Origin: Natrinema amylolyticus_A
GTDB lineage: Archaea; Halobacteriota; Halobacteria; Halobacteriales; Natrialbaceae
NCBI RefSeq assembly: GCF_042678045.1
Contig: NZ_JBHUDI010000004.1
Location: 186,001 to 250,000 of the forward strand
Reading direction: 5' to 3'
Length of the DNA stretch: 64,000 nucleotides
In this document: one piece after another, positions 57,853 to 64,000 of the stretch
How positions within the stretch are numbered: the stretch's first letter is position 1
Layout: every line of letters starts with the position of its first letter
Made by a program: the position numbers and the translations under genes
Notes under the pieces: generated by a model
Seen by the model: only the letters and a program-made list of their open reading frames with translations
Databases searched by the model: none
What the model was told of the DNA's origin: nothing

Positions 57853-58593
57853 ATGGATGGACCCGATCTCGACGGGCAGACGGTACTCGTGACGGGCAGT
57901 GCGAAAGGCGTCGGCCGCGAACTGCTGTTGGCGACGGCCGACTGCGGCGCGGCGACGGCAGTCCACTACAACACCAGCGCCGACGCGGCCCGCGAGGTTG
58001 CCGATCAGGCCCGCGAACGGGGCGCACCAGCGGCGATGACGGTGCAGGCCGATGTTACCGATCCCGACAGTGTCGACGGCCTCTTCGCCGCGATCGAGGC
58101 CGACCTCGGCGACGTCGACGTGCTGGTCAACAACGTCGGCGACTTCGCGCCCGCGCGCTGGGACGATCTCGCGTTCGAGGAGTGGACCCGCGTCCTCGAG
58201 ACGAACCTCACCGGCACCTACCTCTGCTCGAAGCGAGCCCTGCCCGGGATGCGAGCACGCGAGTCCGGTCGGATCGTGAACATCGGCTACGCCTCGAGCG
58301 AGCAAGGACTCGTCAGTCCGAAGAACTTCCCCTACTTCGTCGCGAAGAAAGGCGTGTTGATGTTTACACGCATGCTCGCGGCGGACACCCAGGATGATGG
58401 GATCACGGTCAACGCCATCTCGCCGTACGTCGTCGAAAATTCCGACGAGTTCCCCGACGAGTTACCCCGTGGTCGGCCCGCGAACTTCGACGATCTGATC
58501 GCGCCGCTGTATTTCTTCCTCGATCCGGATAGTGGGTACGTCAGCGGCGAGAACATCGAGGTTGACGGCGGCTGGTTGCCCGAGACTGTGTAA
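57853..58593 (+). CDS. SDR family oxidoreductase
   Basis: The 246-residue protein is a classical short-chain dehydrogenase: the coenzyme loop TVLVTGSAKGVGRELLLA, VDVLVNNVGDFAP, the Ser/Tyr/Lys catalytic set in NIGYASSEQG and FPYFVAKKGVLMF, and the C-terminal GYVSGENIEVDGGWLPE. The Tyr-x-x-x-Lys is YFVAK. The substrate is unknown; FabG-like reductases are similar. A fragment of a second copy lies 110 bases downstream. Confidence 0.93.
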   Translation: MDGPDLDGQTVLVTGSAKGVGRELLLATADCGAATAVHYNTSADAAREVADQARERGAPAAMTVQADVTDPDSVDGLFAAIEADLGDVDVLVNNVGDFAPARWDDLAFEEWTRVLETNLTGTYLCSKRALPGMRARESGRIVNIGYASSEQGLVSPKNFPYFVAKKGVLMFTRMLAADTQDDGITVNAISPYVVENSDEFPDELPRGRPANFDDLIAPLYFFLDPDSGYVSGENIEVDGGWLPETV

Positions 58594-58704
58594 GCAATCG
58601 AACCGCGGCACTGTGTGCCGCGGGACGTTTTTGGTCCAGATTTTTGCGAGGAGCGGGGCTCGAGCGCAGCGAGAGCCCCCGACGAAGTAAAAAGGAGGGT
58701 GTAG

Positions 58705-58746
58705 AACATCGAAGTCGACGGCGGCTGGGTCCCAGAGCACGTGTAG
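58705..58746 (+). pseudogene. C-terminal remnant of a second SDR gene
   Basis: The 14 codons starting at 58705 read NIEVDGGWVPEHV and stop at TAG 58744-58746. The intact SDR ends NIEVDGGWLPETV. No upstream part of this copy remains in this frame, so it is a leftover of a tandem duplication that was then deleted. Confidence 0.7.
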
Positions 58747-58818
58747 GCTGTCGAGCGAGTCCCGGCAAGTAGCCACGTTTGGCTGCAGCGTTTTTATCCG
58801 TCTGCCCCTAGGGCCGCT

Positions 58819-59511
58819 ATGACGCTCCCGATCGCGATGGGCTGGCGACACCTGCTCTTTGCCAACTGGCCGGTCGATCCCGCCGTCGTTGCGGCTCAAA
58901 TTCCGGATGATCTTACCGTCGAGACCTACGACGGCCGGGCGTGGCTCTCTGTCGTGCCGTATCTGAACGTTGACGTTCGTCCGCGCGGGCTTCCCGCAGC
59001 GATGGGCGTCGATCTCCCCGAACTCAACCTCCGGACGTACGTCAGTCGGGACGGCGAGCCCGGCGTCTACTTCTTCAGCCTCGACGCGGAAGGGATCCTC
59101 GGCGTCCTCGGGGCGCGCCTCTTTCACCGACTGCCCTACTACTACGCCGACATCGAGCTGACAGGGACCGACCGCGGAATCGCGTTCACGAGCGAGCGAC
59201 GCCATCCGGGTGCCCCACCGGCGACGTTCGCGGGCACCTACGAGCCGGTGGGTGACCCGTTCGTCCCCGAGCCCGGCTCGCTGGCGGCGTTTCTCACCGA
59301 GCACTACCGATACTACACGACGGCTCGAGACGGCACGCTTCGTTACGCCGACATCGACCACGACCGGTGGACGCTGCGGCCGGCGACGGTGACGACCGAG
59401 ACGAACACGCTGTTCGAGGCCAACGGGTTCGAACGGCCTGCAGGGTCGCCGGTCTGTTACTACAGCCGCGGCGTCGACATCACGTCGTCGCGAAACCGCC
59501 GCTGGGAGTGA
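58819..59511 (+). CDS. DUF2071 (YqjF-like) protein
   Basis: The 230-residue protein is DUF2071: MGWRHLLFANWPVDPAVVAAQIPD, DGRAWLSVVPYLNVDVRPRG, DLPELNLRTYVSRDGEPGVYFFSLDA and LPYYYADIELTG. The fold resembles acetoacetate decarboxylase-like proteins, but no catalytic Lys has been assigned and the function is unknown. The last 20 residues hold VCYYSRGVDITSSRNRRWE. A MOSC gene follows 52 bases later on the same strand. Confidence 0.88.
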   Translation: MTLPIAMGWRHLLFANWPVDPAVVAAQIPDDLTVETYDGRAWLSVVPYLNVDVRPRGLPAAMGVDLPELNLRTYVSRDGEPGVYFFSLDAEGILGVLGARLFHRLPYYYADIELTGTDRGIAFTSERRHPGAPPATFAGTYEPVGDPFVPEPGSLAAFLTEHYRYYTTARDGTLRYADIDHDRWTLRPATVTTETNTLFEANGFERPAGSPVCYYSRGVDITSSRNRRWE

Positions 59512-59563
59512 GCCGCAGCAGGAGAACGATCGATATTCCTCGGTCGCGGCCGTCGGCTACCCC

Positions 59564-60052
59564 ATGACATCGACGGGAACGGTCCGAGCGATCCACATCG
59601 CGCCGGAACAGGGTGCCCCGATGGAACGCGTCGAACAGGTACCCGCAGTCGCCCGGCGGGGGCTCGAGGGTGATCGCTACTACGCCACCGAGGGAACGTT
59701 CGCCGACCGCGAAGGCAGCGACCTCACGCTCATCGAAGCCGAAGCGCTTGCGGCGGTCGAACGCGACTACGATCTCTCGCTTGCGCCCGGCCTCCACCGT
59801 CGGAACCTGACGACGGCGGGCATCGCCCTGAACCACTTGGTCGGGGAGCGGTTTCGGGTCGGCGAGATCGTCTGTGAAGGGATCGAACTCTGCGAGCCGT
59901 GTTCGTACCTCGAGCGCCACCTCGCAAAACAGGGCATCCGTGAGGCGCTGGTTCATCGGGGTGGGCTTCGAGCGCGGATCCTCGAAGATGGCGTCGTTGC
60001 GGAAGGCGACAGTATCGAACGTGTCGCTCGGCGTGGAACGAGCCAGCGCTGA
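59564..60052 (+). CDS. MOSC domain protein
   Basis: The 162-residue protein is a MOSC (molybdenum cofactor sulfurase C-terminal) domain: TVRAIHIAPEQGAPMERVEQ, VARRGLEGDRYYATEGTF and HRRNLTTAGIALNHLVGERF, then ELCEPCSYLERHLAKQGIREALVHRGGLRARIL with conserved Cys. Such proteins bind a molybdenum cofactor-like ligand or transfer sulfur. It is placed after a DUF2071 gene, perhaps in one message. Confidence 0.92.
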   Translation: MTSTGTVRAIHIAPEQGAPMERVEQVPAVARRGLEGDRYYATEGTFADREGSDLTLIEAEALAAVERDYDLSLAPGLHRRNLTTAGIALNHLVGERFRVGEIVCEGIELCEPCSYLERHLAKQGIREALVHRGGLRARILEDGVVAEGDSIERVARRGTSQR

Positions 60053-60103
60053 GACCCGTCGTCGGACCGGACCGATTCCGGCGGAAGCCGCTGCAGTCCG
60101 ATG

Positions 60104-60487
60104 CTACGACGTGCGCTTCCGAACGGCACGTCGAACGAGAACTGCGACCGCGAGCGTGCTCCCGCTGACGAGCGTGAACAGCCCGCCCCAGAAGACGCCC
60201 CCTCTCGTGGGTGCGTAGAGCGTGTACCACCTCGTCGCTGCTAGCCACAGCGTCACGGCGCTCAGGACTCCGATGACGATCGAGCCGACAGCGATTCCCA
60301 CGCGGAATGTTTCAAGGAGCGCGACAAGCGCGAGCATCCCTGGGATGATGAGTTCTGGATCAACGGGTACTGGCCCGAGCGTCGGCCAGGTCGGATAGGG
60401 TTGTGGCAACTCGAAGAGCGTAATCGCGGCGATCACGAGGACGAGCACGGCGAGGAGCGACTGAAGTGCGCGGAGCGGGGACCGCAT
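60104..60487 (-). CDS. Small four-helix membrane protein, unknown function
   Basis: The 127-residue protein has about four hydrophobic helices (LLAVLVLVIAAITLF, IIPGMLALVALLETFRVGIAV, IVIGVLSAVTLWLAATRWYTL, LFTLVSGSTLAVAVLV), ending with a basic tail RRAVRKRTS. I do not recognise a family. The start is ATG 60487, 27 bases after a clear TATA box at 60511-60518; the longer frame to 60727 would cross that promoter and the divergent YqcI gene. Confidence 0.7.
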   Translation of the reverse strand: MRSPLRALQSLLAVLVLVIAAITLFELPQPYPTWPTLGPVPVDPELIIPGMLALVALLETFRVGIAVGSIVIGVLSAVTLWLAATRWYTLYAPTRGGVFWGGLFTLVSGSTLAVAVLVRRAVRKRTS

Positions 60488-60510
60488 GTGCCTGAATTGA
60501 TGATACGCAG

Positions 60511-60518
60511 ATAATATA
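60511..60518 (-). promoter_or_regulatory. TATA box of the small membrane protein gene
   Basis: Minus-strand tatattat is centred 27 bases before ATG 60487 and fixes the start. Confidence 0.6.
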
Positions 60519-60710
60519 GCTTCTACTACATTTTGTGGTGCGCGACAGCGAGTGAGCACCGCGACGGTCACTAGGTGTCCCTTCCCCGCATCTGATCCCA
60601 GAAAAGATCTCATATTCCGGGCGGCGAAAACGAGGAATCCGAAGTATTCGTCGCTACTCGATCGTCGGAAGCAGAAACTACATTTTCGTGAGGTCGAAGA
60701 GATATACACG

Positions 60711-61508
60711 ATGAACGAACCGGGCATCCAGTCGCTGATGGACCAGGAAACGCTCGATCGGCGCGTTCGTGACGGGGAGACACCGGAGTGGGTCGCCGAT
60801 CACTGGCACTCGTTTCGCGACGGACTGCTCGGCGAGCGAAACGAGACGCCGTTCCCCTGCTTTTTCGGTGCCGAATCCGTCCAGAACGGCGAGCCGATCT
60901 ACACCGCGGTCCCATCGATGAGCGACGCCGACGCGCTTCTGGGACTGCGCGATCGGATCCTCGAGTACCTCGAGATCTATCAGGACCACTCGGAGCGCGC
61001 CTCGCTGGTCACCTTCTTCAAGCCGCCCGCAGAGCCGCTCTCGGAGGCGGAGTATCACGAGACGCTGTGGCATATCCTGCAGACGCTGCACCTCCACGAT
61101 CCCGAGCCGTGGCCCGAGGACATCCCGACCGAGCCCGACGATCCATACTGGGAGTTCTGTCTCGGCGGCGAGCCCATGTTCCCGACCTGTCGGGCCCCGT
61201 TCTACGAAAAACGCAAGAGCCGATACTGTCCGGTCGGCCTCGAGATCACGTTCCAGCCGCGCGCGCTGTTCGAGAACCTCGACGTGACGGCCGACACCGA
61301 GGCCGGCCAGCACGCTCGCGAGGTAATTCAGGATCGACTCGAGGGCTACGACGGGGTCTGTCCCCACGCCGATCTCGGTGACTGGGGCGTCGAGGGCGAC
61401 CGTGAGTGGCCCCAGTACATGCTCTCCGAAGACGACGAGCAAGCGCCATCGACGTGCCCGATCACGGTCACGCGCACGCATCCGAAACCCGGCGCGAAGT
61501 TGCCATGA
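60711..61508 (+). CDS. YqcI/YcgG family protein
   Basis: The 265-residue protein belongs to the YqcI/YcgG family: FPCFFGAESVQNGEPIYTAV, LVTFFKPPAEPLSEAEYHE, TLWHILQTLHLHDPEPWPED and WEFCLGGEPMFPTCRAPFYE. It has several conserved His and Cys residues, including a Cys-rich end region (CPHADLGDWGVEG). Function is not established; some relatives are tied to heme-like or metal chemistry. The ATG of the isochorismatase-like gene overlaps its stop by four bases (ATGA), so the two are an operon. Confidence 0.9.
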   Translation: MNEPGIQSLMDQETLDRRVRDGETPEWVADHWHSFRDGLLGERNETPFPCFFGAESVQNGEPIYTAVPSMSDADALLGLRDRILEYLEIYQDHSERASLVTFFKPPAEPLSEAEYHETLWHILQTLHLHDPEPWPEDIPTEPDDPYWEFCLGGEPMFPTCRAPFYEKRKSRYCPVGLEITFQPRALFENLDVTADTEAGQHAREVIQDRLEGYDGVCPHADLGDWGVEGDREWPQYMLSEDDEQAPSTCPITVTRTHPKPGAKLP

Positions 61509-62095
61509 GCGGCGGCGACGGGGCCGACGGACTGACTCGAGCCGACGAGCGGCTCGCCGACGCCGCCCTGGTCCTGATCGACTTCCAGCAGGGGTTCGAC
61601 GACCCCGTGTGGGGCGAGCGCAACAACCCCGAGGCCGAAGCGAACGCGGCGCGCCTGCTCGAGCGGTGGCGGGAAACCGACCGACCGGTCGTCCACGTCC
61701 GCCACGACTCGATGGAATCCGATTCACCGCTCCGAGGCGATCAGTCCGGCTTCGCGTTCAAACCTGGGACGGCCCCCAGCGAGGGGGAGCCGACGATGGT
61801 GAAGTCGGTCAACAGCGCGTTCATCGGGACCGAACTCGAGGACTGGCTCCGCGAACGGGGCCTCGAGACGGTCGTCATCGCCGGGCTCACGACGGATCAC
61901 TGCGTCTCGACGAGCACCCGGATGGCCGAGAACCTCGGCTTCGACCCGATCGTCGTCCGCGATGCGACTGCAACGTTCGAGCGCTCGCTCGACGGGGTGA
62001 CCTTCGACGCGGAGACGGTCCATCGAACTGCGCTGGCCCATCTCGAAGGCGAGTTCGCTGAAATCGCGACGACCGCCCAGCTCCTCGAGGACTGA
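61505..62095 (+). CDS. Isochorismatase-like cysteine hydrolase
   Basis: The 196-residue protein has the family triad: Asp in ALVLIDFQQGFDDP, Lys in TMVKSVNSAFIGT and Cys in IAGLTTDHCVSTSTRMAENL. The family hydrolyses amides or isochorismate. It starts on the last A of the preceding YqcI gene (ATGA overlap), so both may act on the same compound. The substrate is unknown; nicotinamidase and ureidoacrylate hydrolase are relatives. Confidence 0.92.
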   Translation: MSGGDGADGLTRADERLADAALVLIDFQQGFDDPVWGERNNPEAEANAARLLERWRETDRPVVHVRHDSMESDSPLRGDQSGFAFKPGTAPSEGEPTMVKSVNSAFIGTELEDWLRERGLETVVIAGLTTDHCVSTSTRMAENLGFDPIVVRDATATFERSLDGVTFDAETVHRTALAHLEGEFAEIATTAQLLED

Positions 62096-62142
62096 TCCGC
62101 CGATCGCGATCCGTCATCGCCGTCGATTCGCGGGTCGCAGTG

Positions 62143-62150
62143 CTATTATA
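62143..62150 (+). promoter_or_regulatory. TATA box of coaD
   Basis: ctattata is centred 27 bases before ATG 62175 and supports it over the ATG-like codon at 62160. Confidence 0.6.
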
Positions 62151-62174
62151 GGCCTGCTCGTGACACGACATCGT

Positions 62175-62642
62175 ATGCGAGTCGTTGTCGCCGGCACGTT
62201 CGGGCCGCTCCACGACGGTCATCGGTCTCTGTTCGAACACGCACTCCGGTTCGGCACGGACGGCGTCGTCGTCGCGCTGACGAGCGACGACCTCGCGACC
62301 GAGACGCGCCACGAGCCGCGGCCGATTCCACCGTTCGACGACCGAGTGGGTGCCGTGACAGACGCCATTGCGGACCTCGACGAGTGGGATCGCGACGTCG
62401 AAATTCGGCGACTCGAGACCGAAGCCGGGATCGCGGCGACCGACCCCGCGATCGACGCGCTGGTAGTCTCCCCCGAAACGGCTCCCGAACTCGAGGAAAT
62501 CAACGACCAGCGGCGCGATCGAGGCCTCGAGCCGCTCTCGGGGATCGTCGCGCCCTACGTCTACGCCGACGATGGCGAGCGAATCTCGTCGACGCGGATC
62601 GTCAAGGGGGAGATCGACGAACACGGTCGGCTGCTCGCGTAG
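62175..62642 (+). CDS. coaD: Phosphopantetheine adenylyltransferase, archaeal type
   Basis: The 155-residue nucleotidyltransferase has VVVAGTFGPLHDGHRSLFEH (nucleotide-binding T/HxGH, here HDGH), IPPFDDRVGAVTD, VVSPETAPELEEIND and the ISSTRIVKGEID near the end. This is the archaeal PPAT, which makes dephospho-CoA from 4'-phosphopantetheine. The start at 62175 fits both the family and a TATA box 27 bases upstream. Confidence 0.94.
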   Translation: MRVVVAGTFGPLHDGHRSLFEHALRFGTDGVVVALTSDDLATETRHEPRPIPPFDDRVGAVTDAIADLDEWDRDVEIRRLETEAGIAATDPAIDALVVSPETAPELEEINDQRRDRGLEPLSGIVAPYVYADDGERISSTRIVKGEIDEHGRLLA

Positions 62643-62711
62643 CACCCCACCGTGATCGTTGCCTCGTCTATGACACAATAGTAATGGATCGGGAAACAGT
62701 CGTTTTATATA

Positions 62712-63122
62712 ATGAGTGACGATCGCAGACCGCTGTTGTTCGTGTTGCTGGGCAGCGCGGTGCTTGTGACGGGTGTCCTCCACCTGTCGTTCGTGCCGCG
62801 CTATCTGCCCGACGACGTGCTGTTGACCGTGCTGACCCTCGGCACTGGCTGGGCGACGTACACGCTCGTGTTCTACGCGCTCGGGCGGGTGGTCGCTGCA
62901 CCTGCCGGACAGGAATTTCCCAATATGCGCGCTGCGGACATCGGAATCGCTGTCCTGCTCGTCTCGCTGCTGTTCTTGTTGGTGTTCGACGCGGTCGGCG
63001 TCCCGCTCGAGGGGCTCGTCGGCGTCTACGCCCTGCCCGCGCTCGGCATCTACGTCGGCCTCGCGCTGATCGGCTGGTCGATCGGCCGCCGAACGGAGGC
63101 GATCAACGAGATCGCCCGGTAA
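62712..63122 (+). CDS. Four-helix membrane protein, unknown function
   Basis: The 136-residue protein is hydrophobic with four helices: FVLLGSAVLVTGVLHLSF, VLTLGTGWATYTLVFYAL, IGIAVLLVSLLFLLVFDAV and GVYALPALGIYVGLALIGW. Its ends are short and polar. No family is recognised. gttttatataatg directly precedes the ATG; a TATA motif so close is not at the usual 27-base distance, so the leader remains unclear. Confidence 0.75.
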   Translation: MSDDRRPLLFVLLGSAVLVTGVLHLSFVPRYLPDDVLLTVLTLGTGWATYTLVFYALGRVVAAPAGQEFPNMRAADIGIAVLLVSLLFLLVFDAVGVPLEGLVGVYALPALGIYVGLALIGWSIGRRTEAINEIAR

Positions 63123-63144
63123 GTCCGGTCGGCCACCGGACCGC

Positions 63145-63600
63145 TTACGACGCGTCCTCGTCGGGGTGTGCCCCCGAGTTCGCCACCAGCACCGGGATCT
63201 CGCCGAATCGAACGACGTGATCGGTGACGCTGCCCATCGCCAGCCGGTGGACGCCGCCGCGACCGCGCGTGCCCATGACGATCACGTCGGCGTCGATCTC
63301 CCGGGCGTACTCGAGCAGTTCGCTCTCGGGTGGACCTTCGAGGACCGTGCCGGTGACCTCGAGGCCCGCCGCCTCGGCGCGGTCGACGATCGCGTCGACG
63401 TGTTCCTGGGCCCGTCCGCGCATCGCGTCTTCGGCGCTTGCCGCGTCACCGGGGAGTCGGAGGTCGCCGAGCGGGCCGGTATCGGCGACGCAGGCGACGT
63501 GAACTGTCGCGTCGTGGACGGTCGCGAGTTCGATGCCGGTCTCGGCGGCCGCCTCGGCGTGGTCGCTGCCGTCGGTCGGAATCAGAATCGTATCGAACAC
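63145..63600 (-). CDS. Universal stress protein
   Basis: The 151-residue UspA opens MFDTILIPTDGSDHAEAAAET and retains the full ATP loop VMGTRGRGGVHRLAMGSVTDHVV and the closing strand IPVLVANSG. It ends in a short acidic tail. It is the eleventh USP gene in the window. Confidence 0.94.
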   Translation of the reverse strand: MFDTILIPTDGSDHAEAAAETGIELATVHDATVHVACVADTGPLGDLRLPGDAASAEDAMRGRAQEHVDAIVDRAEAAGLEVTGTVLEGPPESELLEYAREIDADVIVMGTRGRGGVHRLAMGSVTDHVVRFGEIPVLVANSGAHPDEDAS

Positions 63601-63701
63601 TGATCGACCCTACGGCGAGACGCGTAAAATTCCTGCCGGAACGGGAGACTGTCGGGTGGATTCGTCCGGTGCGAACGACGATCCTGACGGATCGTGAGCG
63701 C

Positions 63702-64000
63702 TCAGATGAACGCGAGCGGCACCATGACGAGGATTCCGGCGGCGATGCCGCCGGCGAGTTCCGGCTTGCCGCCGCTTGGGAGCCGCTCGCCGATATCGAG
63801 CGCTTCGGGGACGAACTCCGTGAGGACGAGGTAGATCATCGCGCCGGCGGCGAAGCCGAAGCCGTAAGGCAGGACCTCGCGGGCGTAGCTGACGAATCCG
63901 AACGCGATGACGGCACCGATCGGCTGGGGAAGACTCGAGAAGACCGCCCACCAGACCATCTTCCACTCGGTGACGTCCATCGACCGCAGCGGGATCGAGA
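63702..64000 (-). CDS. ZIP family metal transporter, C-terminal part (partial)
   Basis: The minus-strand frame remains open to the window edge and ends at TGA 63702. The visible 99 residues cover the last helices of a ZIP carrier: WWAVFSSLPQPIGAVIAFGF, VLPYGFGFAAGAMIYLVLTEFVPEAL (the conserved GxxxY and E in helix) and ELAGGIAAGILVMVPLAFI. Residues before the first visible Met (SIPLRS) match the ZIP family's SIPLR after the metal site, so the protein starts beyond the window. Metal specificity cannot be told. Confidence 0.85.
   Translation of the reverse strand, partial: SIPLRSMDVTEWKMVWWAVFSSLPQPIGAVIAFGFVSYAREVLPYGFGFAAGAMIYLVLTEFVPEALDIGERLPSGGKPELAGGIAAGILVMVPLAFI

Noticed and set aside
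1..64000. CRISPR arrays, rRNA genes and intact insertion sequences
   Set aside because: No regularly spaced direct repeats, rRNA-like conserved blocks or transposase genes were seen anywhere in the window.

Overview
The window is an ordinary stretch of chromosome from a haloarchaeon (class Halobacteria). The signs are high GC with abundant CTCGAG, strongly acidic predicted proteins, archaeal-type ribosomal proteins S24e, S27ae and S10, EF-1 alpha, a Kae1-Bud32 fusion, a ThiD-ThiN fusion, bacterio-opsin-activator type HTH regulators, a PGF-CTERM surface protein, and many genes with a TATA box about 27 bases before the start codon (leaderless transcripts). The genus cannot be fixed from sequence alone; Natrialbales (Natrinema/Haloterrigena-like) is a guess.

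Layout. 1-9.4 kb: the end of hisS, an MFS carrier, a VOC protein, an HTH regulator, SepF, CBS and PUA proteins, an RNB ribonuclease, a GNAT, a PGF-CTERM surface protein and KDG kinase. 9.5-19.5 kb: RtcA, an acetate-type carrier, a second MFS carrier, MutL, a frameshifted zinc-ribbon gene, MutS and a CsaA-like protein. 19.6-27.8 kb: stress proteins, a LOV-PAS histidine kinase, an amino-acid permease coupled to a USP gene, an F420-type oxidoreductase coupled to ThiDN, and a rhomboid protease. 27.9-29.8 kb: tRNA-Ala(CGC) followed by an AT-rich, gene-poor scar with one foreign-looking membrane protein gene and a decayed regulator. 29.8-41 kb: cupin, zinc-finger, amphi-Trp and BNR proteins, then rps24e-rps27ae-kae1/bud32, a solitary nuoCD, RdgB and several USPs. 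41-53.5 kb: SOUL, DUF2267 and DUF2270 proteins, USPs, an IMPDH/GMPR family enzyme, a PIN-like protein with a small partner, a MOT1-type carrier, rps10 and tuf, hom and its ACT protein, TauE and NifU-like proteins. 53.5-64 kb: an LVIVD-repeat protein, ROK glucokinase, USPs, SDR, DUF2071, MOSC, YqcI, cysteine hydrolase, CoaD and the end of a ZIP transporter.

Three themes stand out. First, eleven universal stress protein genes lie in 64 kb. Second, a family of palindromic intergenic repeats, four of them exactly 85 bp and all beginning or ending in TGATACGG-like arms, often sits so that its terminal TGA is the stop codon of the neighbouring gene; a second family of about 110 bp behaves the same way at mutS. 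Third, several decayed genes (15772, 29097, 58705) and a tRNA-associated scar record past insertion and loss. No CRISPR array, rRNA or intact insertion sequence was seen.
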